From: Antitrichia curtipendula
Taxonomy: Eukaryota; Streptophyta; Bryopsida; Hypnales; Leucodontaceae
DNA: 64,000 bases
Assembly (NCBI GenBank): GCA_951230915.1
Contig: OX579635.1
Span: 45,012,001 to 45,076,000, forward strand
Direction: 5' to 3'
Shown here: piece after piece, positions 22,680-34,939 of the stretch
Layout of the letters: every line of letters begins with the position of its first letter
Numbering within the stretch: the stretch's first letter is position 1
Notes under the pieces: model-generated
Databases searched by the model: none
Told to the model about the DNA's origin: nothing
What the model saw: only the letters and a program-made list of their open reading frames with translations
Program-made: the position numbers and the translations under genes

Positions 22680-23120
22680 AGCTCAAGTTTAGAGTAGGAA
22701 AAATAAGAATGGTGATGGAGAAAACAAGAAGAAAAAATAGACAAGTACTAAGAGATAACAACAAGCAAGAGTTAAGATGCAATAAGAAACAAGAAACAAC
22801 AACTAAGACACAACAAGAAACAACAAGAAACAAGAGTTAAGATGCAACAAAAAGAAACAAGAAGCAAGAATTGAAAAGCAACAACAAGAAAACAAAAAAC
22901 AAGAACTAAGAAGAAGAAAAAATTAAAATGCTAGAGAAAGAAAGAGTATAGATGCAACAAAAAAGAAAAAGCATGATTTGAACTAAAAAGCATGATTTGA
23001 ACTAAAAAGCAACAAGAAAGAAGAGTTAAGATGCAACAAAAGACAACAACTAAAAAGCAAAAAATAAGAAGTAATAACAAATATGAGCTAAGAGACAATA
23101 AAAAGCAAGGAAGAAGGGCC
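22680..23120 (+). repeat. Purine/A-rich low-complexity repeat
   Basis: There are many AACAAGAAACAACAAG and GAGTTAAGATGCAAC units, with AAAAGCATGATTTGAACTA twice in tandem at about 22968-23008. The strand is strongly C-poor and T-poor. The minus frames here are poly-Leu/Ser/Phe translations and are not genes. Confidence 0.75.
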
Positions 23121-23124
23121 AAAA

Positions 23125-23245
23125 GAAGTGGCAAGACCCTAAAAAGTGGCGGCTAGGGTTTCAAAACCCTAAAAAAAGTGGTGATTAGGTTTCAAAATCC
23201 TAAAAAACAGGTGAGTAGGATTTCAAAATCCTAAACAATGGCTTG
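23125..23245 (+). repeat. Telobox-containing minisatellite, about 38-bp unit, three copies
   Basis: Units read GTGGCGGCTAGGGTTTCAAA then ACCCTAAA, GTGGTGATTAGGTTTCAAAA then TCCTAAA, and GGTGAGTAGGATTTCAAAAT then CCTAAA. Each holds an inverted pair of plant telomere-like heptamers (TAGGGTTT / AACCCTAA). The second and third copies are decayed at G/C positions. Confidence 0.75.
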
Positions 23246-23302
23246 TTCATTTTTTTTTGAATTGCTTATATTTTTCTTGGGTTGCCCAAAACAAAAAAAT
23301 GT

Positions 23303-23551
23303 CACTACCATGGAAATATGACTGACAATATGACTTAGCGTTCCCCAAACATGTTCCCTACGTTCCCTATGAAGTACTTTAGTGTTTCTAATGGTTGTAT
23401 AGTGTATACTTGTAAAGTAGAAGGCCTAAAGATTACTTACAATCATATTTTTCCTCAAGGTGTTGACCTTCAAGAATATGACTGCAACCAGTTGTCAGTC
23501 ATCCTCAATCATATTTTTGTAGTCATAAAATACCCGTTTTCTTGTAGTGAT
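23303..23551. mobile_element. CACTA-type mini-element
   Basis: The right end is ACCCGTTTTCTTGTAGTG, complement CACTACAAGAAAACGGGT, a canonical plant CACTA terminus. The left end is CACTACCATGGAAATATG. ATGT lies immediately outside both ends (23299-23302 and 23552-23555). CACTA elements usually make 3-bp duplications, so the fourth matching base may be chance. Length is 249 bp. Inverted similarity beyond the first bases is weak. Confidence 0.6.
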
Positions 23552-25611
23552 GTCATTTTAAAGAAGCAAATACACATTTGATTTGGCACTTCATAAATTC
23601 TAAGCTTATTGACCTCTAAAGGACCAAATGCTAGTTGAACATACAATTGAATTAATTAGGCTAGATTTCTACAAAGTTGATTTGAAAAGATGTTTACAAA
23701 ATTTTGATACAAGGTGTGTATATAAAAAAACTCGTTTTAACTAATTATGAACTTTTGTCCAGTCCAAAATTAATACCACATCTGTAGGCGAATGATGAAA
23801 ATATGATACAAGTACAGTCCAAATGTAAACTTTTGAGTTAAAATGAATCAAAATCATCATTTTGGATCAAATACAATTAAAAAATAATGAAAATAAAACA
23901 AGTATCAATTGCCAACCCATACAGTTTCATTCTTCTAAAAAATGATTTGACAATTTATGCCCAAAATACATCAAAGTCATTTAGGTATTGATTCCCAAAT
24001 ACCCAAGCAACAATTGAATGGTTGTTGTCCAATTTCATACCATTTTCCTAGCAAATTTAAACATTTTTCAAAAAGAATAATTTTGTATGCTTTCTAGTTT
24101 GGGGTTATTTCTAATTTTTTTTTTAAGTGAGGTAGTTGCAATCAAAAGATTTTTTGTAAGGAGATCTACATACAATGTCAAATATTTGCCTAATATTAAA
24201 AAAATGACATACTTGCCTAGTATTATAAAGTAGGAAAAATATTGGTGTATTCATCCTAATATTTGTTGTCTTTTTTCACAAATCAATTGAAGCTTCAGTT
24301 TTAGCCAATCATAAAAAAATATTTATATTCTAAAAATTAAAAATATATTTTTGGTAAATTATCTAGAGAAAGACGTTTAAAAATTGACGTCAAATTGAAC
24401 CATATATATGGATTAAAAATTTGACAATATAGAAAATTAATAATACAAAAGTTTGACATCCTATTTTTATTTGTAAACATCAAAAAGGTTAAAGAATCCA
24501 TATTTAATAATACATCTAAGTTTTGTGTCTTACATAGTAGGCATTGAGGATTGAACATGCTTGCAAGGGAAATTTTGGACTTAAGAAGAATTGTCTACCT
24601 AAAAGTTTTCACAATCTACCTCAGTTCCTAAATACCTAAGTCATTTTTGTAATTTAGGAAGTTCTAATTTTTATTTATTTTTTAAACTTCAATAAATTTG
24701 TGATAATTTTTTGAATTGTAGTCATAAAATCTCAACCCTTAAAAGAGTCTACTTTGGGCTTTTCAAGAACTTGAAAAGTCTCTACTGAACTTTATAATTT
24801 GAAATTTTTGCAAGAGAATTTTAGAAGGGATGCTAATTGTCCTAATAGATGTGTAAAGATTTTTCCACTTCATTCCAATTAATATCGAAAATGTTGTATG
24901 TATTTTTTTATTTCAATATCAAATAGGGAAGCTAAAATTATATTAAAAAATATTTATTATTATTTTTTGTTGCATAGGTTAATACCTATTCAAAAACATT
25001 TGACTCATTCAATCCCAATTAATGAGGTGAAAGTTATGAGGAGTTTTATTTTGCACATAATGAAGATAGAAAAATATATAAAGTCATCTTTTGCTCTCAA
25101 TATTGAAAATTTTTAAATTAAAAAAAACAAACGGATATTGATTGTTACTATAACATTCTCACCTTTGGAATAAACATTTATCTTGTAAAAGTTGCTACCA
25201 ATTTTTTTTCTTTTATTAGTACCACCTTCCACTTTTTTTTTTTAACATAAATACAAACATTTTTTTCGTTAATTTTTTTTATACATTCACAATTTTTTTT
25301 CAATATATTGACTAAAATGCACAAGTTATAGGACAGATGTTTTTATTTTTTTTAATGTTAAAACCTTCAGCTTCTAGAAGTGTGTAGGGCCAAAAAAAGC
25401 CTACATTTTGAAATTTAGGCAGATTGAAATTGCAATCGGTGGGATATCCTCTTTGAAAATTAGGAACAATATACTTGAACAAGTTAACCAACCAATCATA
25501 TAATTGGATTCATTAAAAAATAAATAATGGTGAAAATTTTAGCCTCGCTTTGGAGATGAATAATTTGAAGCAATTTTGGGCCTCCAAACATGAAGAACCT
25601 CAAGGGTTACA
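23552..25611. other. Intergenic, very AT-rich, no features
   Basis: A relic ACCTCTAAAGGACCAAATG at about 23610 resembles a TTAA-family end, but the rest of the element is not visible. No gene signals are present. Confidence 0.55.
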
Positions 25612-26565
25612 TTAACCCCTAAAGGTTTTTGACTATGTTTTCATCAAAAACGTTCAAAACTGCCATTTCTAATACAAGTACTAAAATTTAGAGAAAAAAA
25701 CATTTTTGGAAAACTAAAATCGTAGGGTCTAGTAGTATTTTAGTTTAAGAAGATGTGGAAAAAAATTCAAAAAATTCTATTGTGTAGATTGCAAGATATT
25801 AGAGTTTGAAGTTATAAAAATCATTTTTTTGCCCCCGCAAAAAAACGGGCAGCTTCACTTCACAAGGTCAGATCTTTATGAAGAAATTTCCAAAATGGTT
25901 GTAACTCTTTGGATTCATTATTCAAGGCAAGTTTTCTACATGCTTTAAATTTCTTAGATCATTTTGAATTTCATAACATATATGAAAAAAATAGTAAGTA
26001 GAAAGAAGTAGAGAATGATTTAAAATACTAAATTGCTAACCATTTATTTATGGAGTTGAAAAATTCCAATCCCAATGGTTCTAATATTGAAATAAAAAAT
26101 GTAAAACTAATGTTTTTATATTTTTTCAAAAATATTTAAAACAAAATAAAATAAAAGACTTCAAAGTTTATTTTAGAGAAGATATTTCATAACTACTTGT
26201 AAAACTACCCACAACTAAAACTCCTTATAGCTTTCATCTCATTAATCGAAAAAGAATGATTCAAAGTTTTTCAAGTATATAGAAATCCAAAAAAACAATT
26301 TCAAATTTTTATTTTTCAATAAAATGATTTTTAAAGAAGTTTTTTTTGCTGCCCGGGTTGCCCACCGAGCAATGAAAACTACATATCATTCAATAACTTT
26401 TTGACAATGTAGTCAAAAAATTTGAAAATTATTGTGCCTTAAAGCTGCTCCTTGGAAAAATGTTGAGTTGAAATTTCAAAGACAAAAAATAAAAATTGCA
26501 TTTGTAGTGAGCTGCCCAAAATTGCTATGTTGCCTCAAAACGCATTTTGGTCCTTTAGGAGTTAA
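25612..26565 (-). mobile_element. TTAA-family element, copy 4
   Basis: A full-length inverted copy (954 bp) runs from TTAACCCCTAAAGGTTTTTG to TTTTGGTCCTTTAGGAGTTAA. TTAA is intact on both sides. Internal anchors are ACGGGCAGCTTCACTTCACA, TGCCCGGGTTGCCCACC and TGCCTCAAAACGCATTTTGG. Confidence 0.85.
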
Positions 26566-28819
26566 GTGTGTAATGGATCACATAATGGAGGGGGAATGTC
26601 ATAAATGGATTGAAAGACTATAATGTTTGATAAGTACGGAGGATTTAAAAAGTGATTTGAAGCCTTTTGATTATCTTTTGACAGGTCAAATTTTAAATTA
26701 TGGTCACAAAAATATATGAGATTAACATACATAACCACATTAGATTAAAGGCATATGAAAATCTACTTTATAAATGAGATTTCATCCCAAACAATGAGTG
26801 TATTTTTAGAAAAATCTTAAAAAGTTTTTAACATTGACAAAATCAAATTTTACAAATTACAATGTACTTCTTTAAAAAAAATATTGAATAGAAATTTCTA
26901 AATTTTAAATTTTAAATTAGAATTTTGAAAATAGACTCAAAAGAATATTTACAATTAAAGACAAAAATTCTAAAATTTATGTTTCAGAAAGATTTTATTT
27001 AACTTCAAATGTTGATATCCAATGCGGGCCCTCTGGCATTTAGGGTCGGGTAATGCCAAACACCTTGTTATTCAATTCCTCGGTATAAATTGTATACAAC
27101 GCTTTCACAATCACCTATAGCAAAATATGTAGGTGCAATTTTAATTGAAAGTTGATTTTCTACAATGGAATATTAATAAATTAACACACCAAACACCTAA
27201 ACACCATTGCAAAATGGGAATGAAAATTTTCACAATATGGTACAAAAAGTTCCATCATGCACTAAAGGTATGTGGAAATGATTGATTTACGTAGTTTTGC
27301 ACCAAAAAGTAGAATATACACCTCCTTGTGTCACAGCTAATTCATGACCTATATAAAAAATTTGAAGACAAATTTTTCTTCAAAATTGGTACAAATGCAC
27401 GTTCAAGAAACATGGAAAGTGAAAATTATGATTTTCTACCCTTAAAAAACAATCTAATGATTTGGGCATCAAAGGTGAATATAAAAACCTACAGAAAAAT
27501 TCTAAAAATATGATCATAAACATTACAATCCTTAATCCCTAAAGAAACAAGTGTCTGTTCAACATATGCAAGAAATCTCAAGTAGCTTCCTACATAGGCA
27601 TTTTGGGTCAAATGTTCATGAAATTTGGATACTATATGTGAACATGTTACTCCTTGGTGAAAAACTAATTTTTTTTCCAATAAGGTGCCCAAACCAAAAG
27701 TTATGATGTCTTGAACTTTGGAGGCAACTTAGGCAATTTGAGCATCTTTTGCAAAAAAAGCTTATCAACTTTTGAAGTTTGGCATGTAAGGTGGAAGCAC
27801 CCAAAACCGTCACTGTAAGGAATTCAGCATACTTGGAGGCATCATTTCAAAAAAATAAAAGATTTCTGATGTTAGCGAGAGAAAATCATGAATTTTCCAA
27901 AAAAAAATTAGATTTTTCGGATGTCATATGTAATTTCTATGATTTTTCAAAGTTGTGGGTCTCTAGATCACTGGAACCGTCATGTAGGTGCACCCAAAAC
28001 TGAATCCTGCGGAAATCAGCTCTTAAGCCAGTCAGATATTGGTAAGTGTCCTTCAAATATGTCAGCCAATTAAAGCCAAGCATTTGGCTGACGGATTAAC
28101 TAAAGTCTAGGGACATAATTGGGTGAGTCTAGGTTCCATGGCAAGGTACAGGGACGGGAATGGGTGTTTTCACCTTACGTAACTAATAAGATATGACATA
28201 CAGTCTTCAAAAAAAACAAAATTTTAGTCCTCAAATTTCATTCTAAGAAGTGTCAAAATTTGTTAGCTATATTGGAGTAAATTCAAGAAAAAAACTTTTC
28301 TTCTCACTTTAAGTTCTATCATTTTGCAATTTGTGAAGTCCAAACTCTTGAAATTTTTTTCACATATTTCAAATGTTTGTCTCTAACTTTTTAACTTCAA
28401 ATTTCAAATAAAAAATTTCCTCATTGCACAAGAAATCATCAAAAAATGACTCATGTATTGCCAATTCACTCAACCTCCTTGCATTGTAGGGTGATTTAGT
28501 ATTAGCTAACCATCTTAGTTGCTTCTAAATTTTTTCAAGAGTGAACCTAAAATCATATGATTATGAATGGTCAAAGTCCTTGTTTTTGTGTAGAGAAAGA
28601 AATTATACTCCAAGACAGCTTGAAGTCTATTAACCCTGTTTCCAAGGAATGGGAAAAAAAATTCCTACTTGAAGTGTTAAGATCTTTCAATTTTCATAGT
28701 CAAATGGGCTAAACTTTTTTTTCTACACTTTGTTCAAATACTTTACTTCAATTTTATATGGTTGAACATTCTCAAATCCAATCCTATCAATTTCTATTGC
28801 ATGCATCCATTTAAGATCA
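26566..28819. other. Intergenic, AT-rich
   Basis: Unstructured sequence. At about 27785 and 27985 are two same-orientation stretches, GTAAGGTGGAAGCACCCAAA and TGTAGGTGCACCCAAAACTG, that resemble the end of MITE B. They do not form a normal inverted pair. No genes were found. Confidence 0.5.
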
Positions 28820-29345
28820 TTACCCCTAAAGTCCCAAGGCCTTTTTCCATCAAATTGCCATTTCTATAGCAAAGAGTAAAAATAAAATAAATTTATTTTT
28901 CAAATGTAACCATAGTATCTTGTACTAGAATAGTATAAGAATGTGTGGAAGAAACTCTCACAAACTTTGACCATGTAGATTTTAAGATATTTCCATTTAA
29001 AGTGAAGTAAACAAGTTTTTTTGCACCTTGCTCAACTACATCTTTTAGCTTTGAACTTTTACAATTTATAATTTTTGCTCTATTTATTTAGAATTTCTAA
29101 TTTTATATGGTAAAAATTTGAGTTGAGACTAGAATTTTTTTTTTAAAAACACACATTTAGTTTTCACTCATTGAAAAAATTGTTAAGTAGAAATAGATTC
29201 AAGATTGAAGGAAAATCTAAATTGTTAAAAGCTCTGAGATGGAATTGAAATACACTAATATCAATGGTGAGATTATTCAAACAAGAGTTTTTAATCTTGT
29301 GAAACTTTCTTTTTGAAAAATGGTGAAAATTGAGGTAAAAAGTGA
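28820..29345 (-). mobile_element. Highly decayed TTAA-family relic
   Basis: ATTACCCCTAAAGTCCCAAG is followed by an order of motifs like the inverted copies: CAAATTGCCATTTCTA, GATTTTAAGATATT and TTGCACCTTGCTCAACTAC in place of the usual G-rich GGGCAGC stretch. The right end is not identifiable. Confidence 0.45.
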
Positions 29346-31099
29346 ATCCTATAAGTTATTTTTTCAAGAAGATGCTTTGGAGGGGGATCGGAGGAAGCGT
29401 TGGAGGTCTACAATTTTAGGATCTAAGATTTTTGTCTATTGCAAGTTAATCTTTTTATTAGAACTATCCAGACTCGAGATCCCTTAGCATGATATTACTA
29501 GGATCAAGTAGCCTGTGAAATTGCACTTCTTACAATACCAATTGTATTTGTTTTAGATTCCAAAACCTCAAGTTATAGAAGGATTGGGTTGGAGGTATAA
29601 TGAGGATTTCAACCAGATCTTTGTTTTGGAACTCAAGCCTTCTTGGAAGAGCCGAGGACATTGTATACTTGGATATAGGGCCATTACGTATGTGGATCTG
29701 TATAAACCAAGGGAGTACTAGTAGTTGTTCTCCACCTCAGATGAATAACCTAGATTTATGTGGTAGCATCTCCGTACTTATTCAAATCCTAAGTCTTGCC
29801 TAATTACAATTACTGAGAGCCGTTACTAAGCTTGGTTAATCTCACAATGGGATCCTATAGAGACATAGTTAGGGATACCTTCATTATACTGCAAAACACT
29901 TTCTGTATTTGCATCGCCAACATGCACAAAATCAAAGCTCAAGGCAACCTATTCTTCAGGATCAGCTTAGATACCATGACGTACACTTGAGAGAAGATTT
30001 TCAACAATAGTGTAGACTGGAAAGGTCGAGAACAACCATTGTTCAATACAAGCCGTAGGCGTGCGCAGTAGGTTTGCAACAAGCTCGTACAAATTTGCCA
30101 CAGAATTGAGATGGACTCTGTGGAGGTCAGCAAGGGCAGGACTCACTAGCGTCACCGGCCATGCGTCTATACCCGTTCTCAACCACAATGGGAGAATCTC
30201 TCTCCCCTACGCTCGTTAGGAATTGGGCAGGGCTTCTCGTTCAACCCTATAAGGTACTTCTGCTTTCAATTCTCTAATCCATTGCTTTGTCTTAGAAAAC
30301 CCAACACCTTAAAAAATATGTTTCTATTGCATGCTTCGTGGGGGACTAGGTAGCGAACAAACTAAGATAGCATGGCTCTAGGACCTAGATAGATTGTTGT
30401 ACCCTAATCATATTGTTTTATACAAAACAGCTGGGGACGGTTTCATTATGTTAAACTCGACTCTGGCCAAGCCGTAGACAAAATCCTAAATCTCTTTCTT
30501 CATCTCTTCTAGGAGGGGAAGTCACATATCAAAGGTAGCATTCTTTGATCCATGTTTCTCGATCGGCCCATTTGTCTTGTGTTGGCTTTCCATTGAGGAT
30601 CTTCCATTAGAATTCATCTCTTTCTTAGATTTCATTGTTTAAGCTCTAGGTCGGATCATGGCTAGGGACATTCCTAATCTAGCTATTAGTGCACATTGTT
30701 ATTGCGTAGCCTTGGATCTCTCCTCGGGATGTGTGAGCTCCCAATTTGTCACATGGGACTCGTAGAATTATTTTTTTGGAAATTTGCAATTTAAAGCTAA
30801 GAAAAGTATACAAAAAGCCATAAAAAGAGTGTAGAACCAAAATAGGGTTGTAACATACCCATTATAGTATTTGGTCTAGATTTGTGTTTAGACTTAGAAT
30901 CCCACCAAACCTGACCTAAAAATAGGTAGAAAGAACGAAACGGTTAGAGTTGGAGGATTTGAGTCACATAGGCCCAAAAGGGCTAAATCCCACCATGAAT
31001 GTGGCAATTCATGACTAAGTCGGTCTGAGGAATCCACAACGAGGCCACTAGGTTGGGTCCTAGAGTTAGGTTTAGAATTCCCCAAACCCCGATTGTTAG
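29346..31099. other. Unclassified, partly GC-balanced sequence
   Basis: Base composition is more balanced than in the flanks, suggesting a younger insertion. Minus frames at 29939-30188 look weakly protein-like but show no domain, start context or splice sites. It may be internal sequence of the same retroelement as the LTR-like block that follows. Confidence 0.4.
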
Positions 31100-32400
31100 C
31101 ATGCAGAAGCCACTGACACGAGACTGGGCCAGTGGAGGAATCTACAGTCCAAGGATGGTGTCCTAGGGTAAATTCCATGCCAAGAGTCCAACGACAAAAT
31201 CGATTTGCCAAGATTCCTCTATCTGCAAAAGATTCCCGCACCATCGCTAATTCAAGGAGATGGCTGGTTTCATCTCCACTGACCAATCGTGCCAAGTACG
31301 GAAACGCACCTACACGTCTTTCACGTGACTCCTTGAGAGGTCACGTGAACAATCCCGTCATCTTCCGACTTGCAGAAGAACCTTTTGCGGGTGGTCAACC
31401 CTGGTAACCTCCAACGGGAATTTCATGGAAATTACCCATGTTGCCAAAGAATGTCACTAAAAATTAAACTAGCTTATTTTATGTTAATAATGCGCTCCAT
31501 GAAGTTTCACGACATTCCGATAGCGGCAAGTACCTGAACCGGCGAGATTCCTTGGGAATTAACCACGTGGCGGGGTCCCCGCCGCTTTGACCGGCATCTC
31601 GGGACCATACGATGGCGAAACGAAGTCAACCAAGAGTCCTTACCGACTCTCTCGCACCTACTGGAGACCCTAGGCTATTTACATTTCTCAAAATAGGAGA
31701 TCTCCAAGATCTAGGATTTTACCACAATTTGATTTTTAAACTAAATTAGCCTACGATGTTTTTTTGGCCTCAGTATGGGAGGTAGGGGTGTTTTGGACTA
31801 AACACGGTGATCTGGATCCAACAGCGCAATCCGTTTGACTTTTGGAGTTAATCTCCAAAAGTTAGGAGGTTGGTCCAGCGTAGATAGGTAAAAGTAGTTT
31901 TTTAAGGATTAGGATGAAAATCTTGAAGATGAGGATGAAAATCCAAATTGATAAGGTTACCTTAGAAATCTTGAGGGAAGGGTGGGGCCCTGGAAACCTA
32001 TTTAAGGTCTCCATTTTTCTCTCTAGAACACCCCCAATTCTTGTTTTGGATCCGTGGGTCCAAGTTATTTTGGATATTTTGGCGTTTGAAGCCAAAAAAC
32101 CTCTATAATGTTTTTGGAGCACATTTTGCTCCTTTTGTTGTTGTCTTTCAAGCTTTGAAGGTCCTTGGGGGTCCTTCCATCTTGCCTTGTGTACTCCTTG
32201 TGTGTTTCTCTTGTGTTTTATATCCACTCTTACAAACTAACCCTTGTGTTTTAAAGGTCTCTTGTGTTTGCTACTAATCCTAAAGCCACCTCCTCTAGTG
32301 TCTTGGCATATGCCGCCATTGGGGGCCTTTAGAGTGTGAGTCATTTGCCTTGCCTTGTTATACTAACGCATGTGTGTTCGCTTAAATCGAGTGTTTTACC
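31100..32400 (+). repeat. LTR-like block, copy 2 (less decayed)
   Basis: Aligns with 17740-19000. This copy keeps CG dinucleotides (for example AACCACGTGGCGGGGTCCCC at about 31560), where the other copy is TA-rich. A TATA-like CCTATTTAAGGTC at about 32003 is followed by a CT-rich stretch and AACACCCCCAATTCTTG, shared as AAAACTCCCAATTTTG. This fits an LTR promoter and transcript start. LTR borders and primer-binding site were not resolved. Confidence 0.5.
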
Positions 32401-32745
32401 TTTGTCTAACCATCCCTATCGTTGTGTGGACCCCTCCGCTGTCGGCGAAGCTTTGACTTTTCCATATGCCTTCTCTACGTGTATCTATTCTCTTTTCCTT
32501 TGTCTAACCATCCCTATCGTGGTGTGGACCCCTCTGTTGTCGGCGAAGCTTTGGCTTCTCCATGTACCTTCTCTACGTGTATCTTTCTCTTTTCCCTTGT
32601 CGAAACCATCGCTCGGCTACGGGTACCCTCTCGGGAACGGCGGAGCTTTGACTGTAGCACCCAGAAAAGTTTGGCATTTTTTTAGTTATCCTCGGAACGG
32701 CGAAGCTTTGATTGTAGGGCCTATAAAAGTTTGGCATTTTTTTAC
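32399..32745 (+). repeat. Tandem repeats: 98-bp unit then about 60-bp unit
   Basis: Two 98-bp copies start with CCTTTGTCTAACCATCCCTA at 32399 and 32497. Each contains GTCGGCGAAGCTTTG and CTTCTCTACGTGTATCT. A degenerate third starts near 32591. From about 32633, two units of about 60 bp carry GGAACGGCGgAGCTTTGA and AAAAGTTTGGCATTTTTTTA. The unit type changes while keeping the GGCGAAGCTTTG core. Long frames at 32336-32806 follow the repeat and are not taken as genes. Confidence 0.8.
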
Positions 32746-33029
32746 AAAATTCCTAACACCCTTCTACCTTAGTGTCCAAATATCCACGTGGGGATATGAT
32801 CGTTAGTGTCCAAATATCCAAGAGTTACAAAAATTAGTTGAATCAATAGGACCATCCTCTAGTAAGAATACTAGAGACCCATAATACCTCCTAAACTAAT
32901 CATAAGGTTGGTTGTTTCCTTTTGTTTCTGGTGGTTCCATTGTCGTTATTTTTTCATGTTTTCTCAGCATACTACTAGTTCGGTCCAGTCCAGCTAGAAA
33001 GAGGCCGGGGCAGTCCAACTCAAAGAGCC

Positions 33030-33255
33030 GAGGCAGTTCAGCAAAGGGGTCGGGAACCAGTCGGTCAAGGGGGTCAAAACCAGTCAACAAGGGGGGTCGG
33101 GAACCAGTCAGTCAGGGCTGGGAAGTTCGGCGTCCAGGGCTGGGGAGAGTTTGGTGTCCAGGGCTGGGAAGAGTTTGGCGTCCAGGACTAAGAAGAGTTT
33201 GGCGTCCAGGCTGTGGGGAGAGTTCGGCGTCTAGGGGCTTGGGGAAACTCGGAAG
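33030..33255 (+). repeat. GC-rich minisatellite, two unit types
   Basis: About three units of roughly 30 bp based on GTCGGGAACCAGTC are followed by about five units of 24-25 bp based on AGAGTTTGGCGTCCAGGGCT. The plus frame 32912-33307 translates these to Arg/Gly/Ser-rich repeats. I do not regard it as a gene, because there is no start context, homology or splice evidence. Confidence 0.8.
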
Positions 33256-33902
33256 TCCAGTCTTTGGGAAAAAAACTTATTTCCAATACAAAAAATTCAG
33301 ATTCTAAAAGAAAAAGAAAAGAACTTAATACAAGACTACTTGAAGTTAGAGTCTGGATGGGGAGTCGGGCTCGTTTTCAAAACAAAAATCAGACAAGGTA
33401 ACGGTTGAGAGGAGAAAAGAAGAGAAAATGGGGTTCAGTTCGGGCTAAAGCTCCACGTGAGAAAACCGTCCGTCCAAAAACCTGCAAAACCACTCAAAGA
33501 TAGAAGGAGGAGGAAAGGAGGGGATGGCTATATGGGCAACTTAGGTGAGAGTGACGATAAATAGTGACCTAGGTTTAGCTAAGTAGATGTTAAGAGGAAA
33601 ATCTCGAGAATTCGTAGTGACCATTAGAAGGCGGATTAGGATGACACAAAGACGAGGTAGTGTAAAAGGGTAGGAGAGACATTAAAACCTCCTTGGGGTT
33701 TGAATCTATAGTTGTAAGACACTCATAAAAGTTTAGGTAGAATAATGTTAGTGTAGAAAGAGAGAAAGGGAAAGAAAAGGAGAGAGAAGGAAAGGAGAAG
33801 GAAGGAGGAAGGGAAAGTAGAAGTTTAGATCGCACGGGGTCCTACCTTCCGAAACACAAGCGGGGAGTGTGGGAAAAAAATTCAACCAAGACCAAGGACT
33901 AC

Positions 33903-33965
33903 CATGGAGCATGAAGACGTGTACGTGGACAGGAATGAAATTAATTCCGACACCAGCAATAACGA
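33903..33965 (+). CDS. Possible first coding exon of an unknown or retroelement gene
   Basis: An ATG in good context (ACCATGG) opens MEHEDVYVDRNEINSDTSNN plus Glu and runs straight into a strong splice donor, GAG|GTAAGT. No matching downstream exon was identified; the sequence beyond is a minisatellite and then LINE sequence. It could be a gene remnant, the leader of a retroelement, or chance. Confidence 0.3.
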
Positions 33966-34109
33966 GGTAAGTTCTTAAATCAATCTCTGGTGTTTTTTCC
34001 TAATTAGCGTTGATTTCTTTAAATTAGCCCTTACGCACGATTAAACAAGCCATGATTAGTACAAGTATGTGTTAGATTTGAGAGTGTTAAATTAGGGATT
34101 AGGTTAGAA

Positions 34110-34445
34110 GGAGAATCTAGGATCTAAACTAGGAATTAATTTAGGAGTAAAAAATCTAGAGTTAATTTAGGAGTAAAAATTTAGAGTTAAATTTAAGAGT
34201 AAAAAGTTAGGGTTAACTCTAGGAGTGAAAATTTAGATTTAAATTTAGGAATAAAGATTTAGGATTAATTCTAGGGGTAACAATTTAGAGTTAAAATTAG
34301 GAGTAACAATCTAGAGTTAATTTAGGAGTAAAAACTAGGATTAATTCTAGGGGTAACAATTTAGAGTTAAAATTAGGAGTAACAATCTAGAGTTAATTTA
34401 GGAGTAAAAAATTAGGGTTAATTCTAGGAGTAAAAATCCGAGGGT
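34110..34445 (+). repeat. AT-rich minisatellite with 76-bp higher-order duplication
   Basis: The array is built from TTAGGAGTAAAAATTTAGAG-type units of about 25-33 bp. One segment containing AGGATTAATTCTAGGGGTAA is duplicated almost perfectly with a 76-bp period (34261 and 34337). Confidence 0.8.
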
Positions 34446-34939
34446 AAAAGTCAAACCATAAAATCAAAATGCGAAGTGAAAGTTAGAATTAGCACTCGGG
34501 GGTCAAAATCTAGAGTTACAGTTAGAAGTTGGAAACTAGAATAAAAACTAAGCTTAGGATTAGCCCGTAGAGTTAAAACTTCCGAGAGAAGTGTCAAACC
34601 TCAAAAGATAGCCTTAAAGGTTCACGGAAGGAACGTGAGGGTTCCCCTTTCACGTAGTTAGGGGTGTTAGAAATGATGCCAACTACCCAGCCAATCCTAG
34701 ACATAGGATAGATAGTTAGGAATTTAGGACTTTACTATCAACCCCGGTAATCGCAGTTAGCCTGTTAATTATCCATGCATTTCTAGTAGTTTCGCTGCCA
34801 TCCACGACACTTAGGAGACGTTAGCAAAAAAGATCCATTGCTTGGAAGGCACAGTGGACCGCGCTCACAACACCCCCATATATTTAAAAAGTGGATAAAG
34901 GCATAGAACCTGGTCGGTGTTCGCCTGATTACCAAGGGT

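Noticed and set aside
22651..23134. Leu/Phe/Ser-rich minus-strand frames that look like membrane proteins
   Set aside because: They are translations of an A/G-rich low-complexity repeat and show no domain or start context.
27785..28010. Further copy of MITE B
   Set aside because: Two GTAAGGTGG.../GTAGGTGCACCC ends occur in the same orientation, not inverted, and the interior does not match the two clear copies.
32912..33307. 131-residue Arg/Gly-rich frame
   Set aside because: It follows the 24-30 bp minisatellite; there is no homology, start context or splicing evidence.
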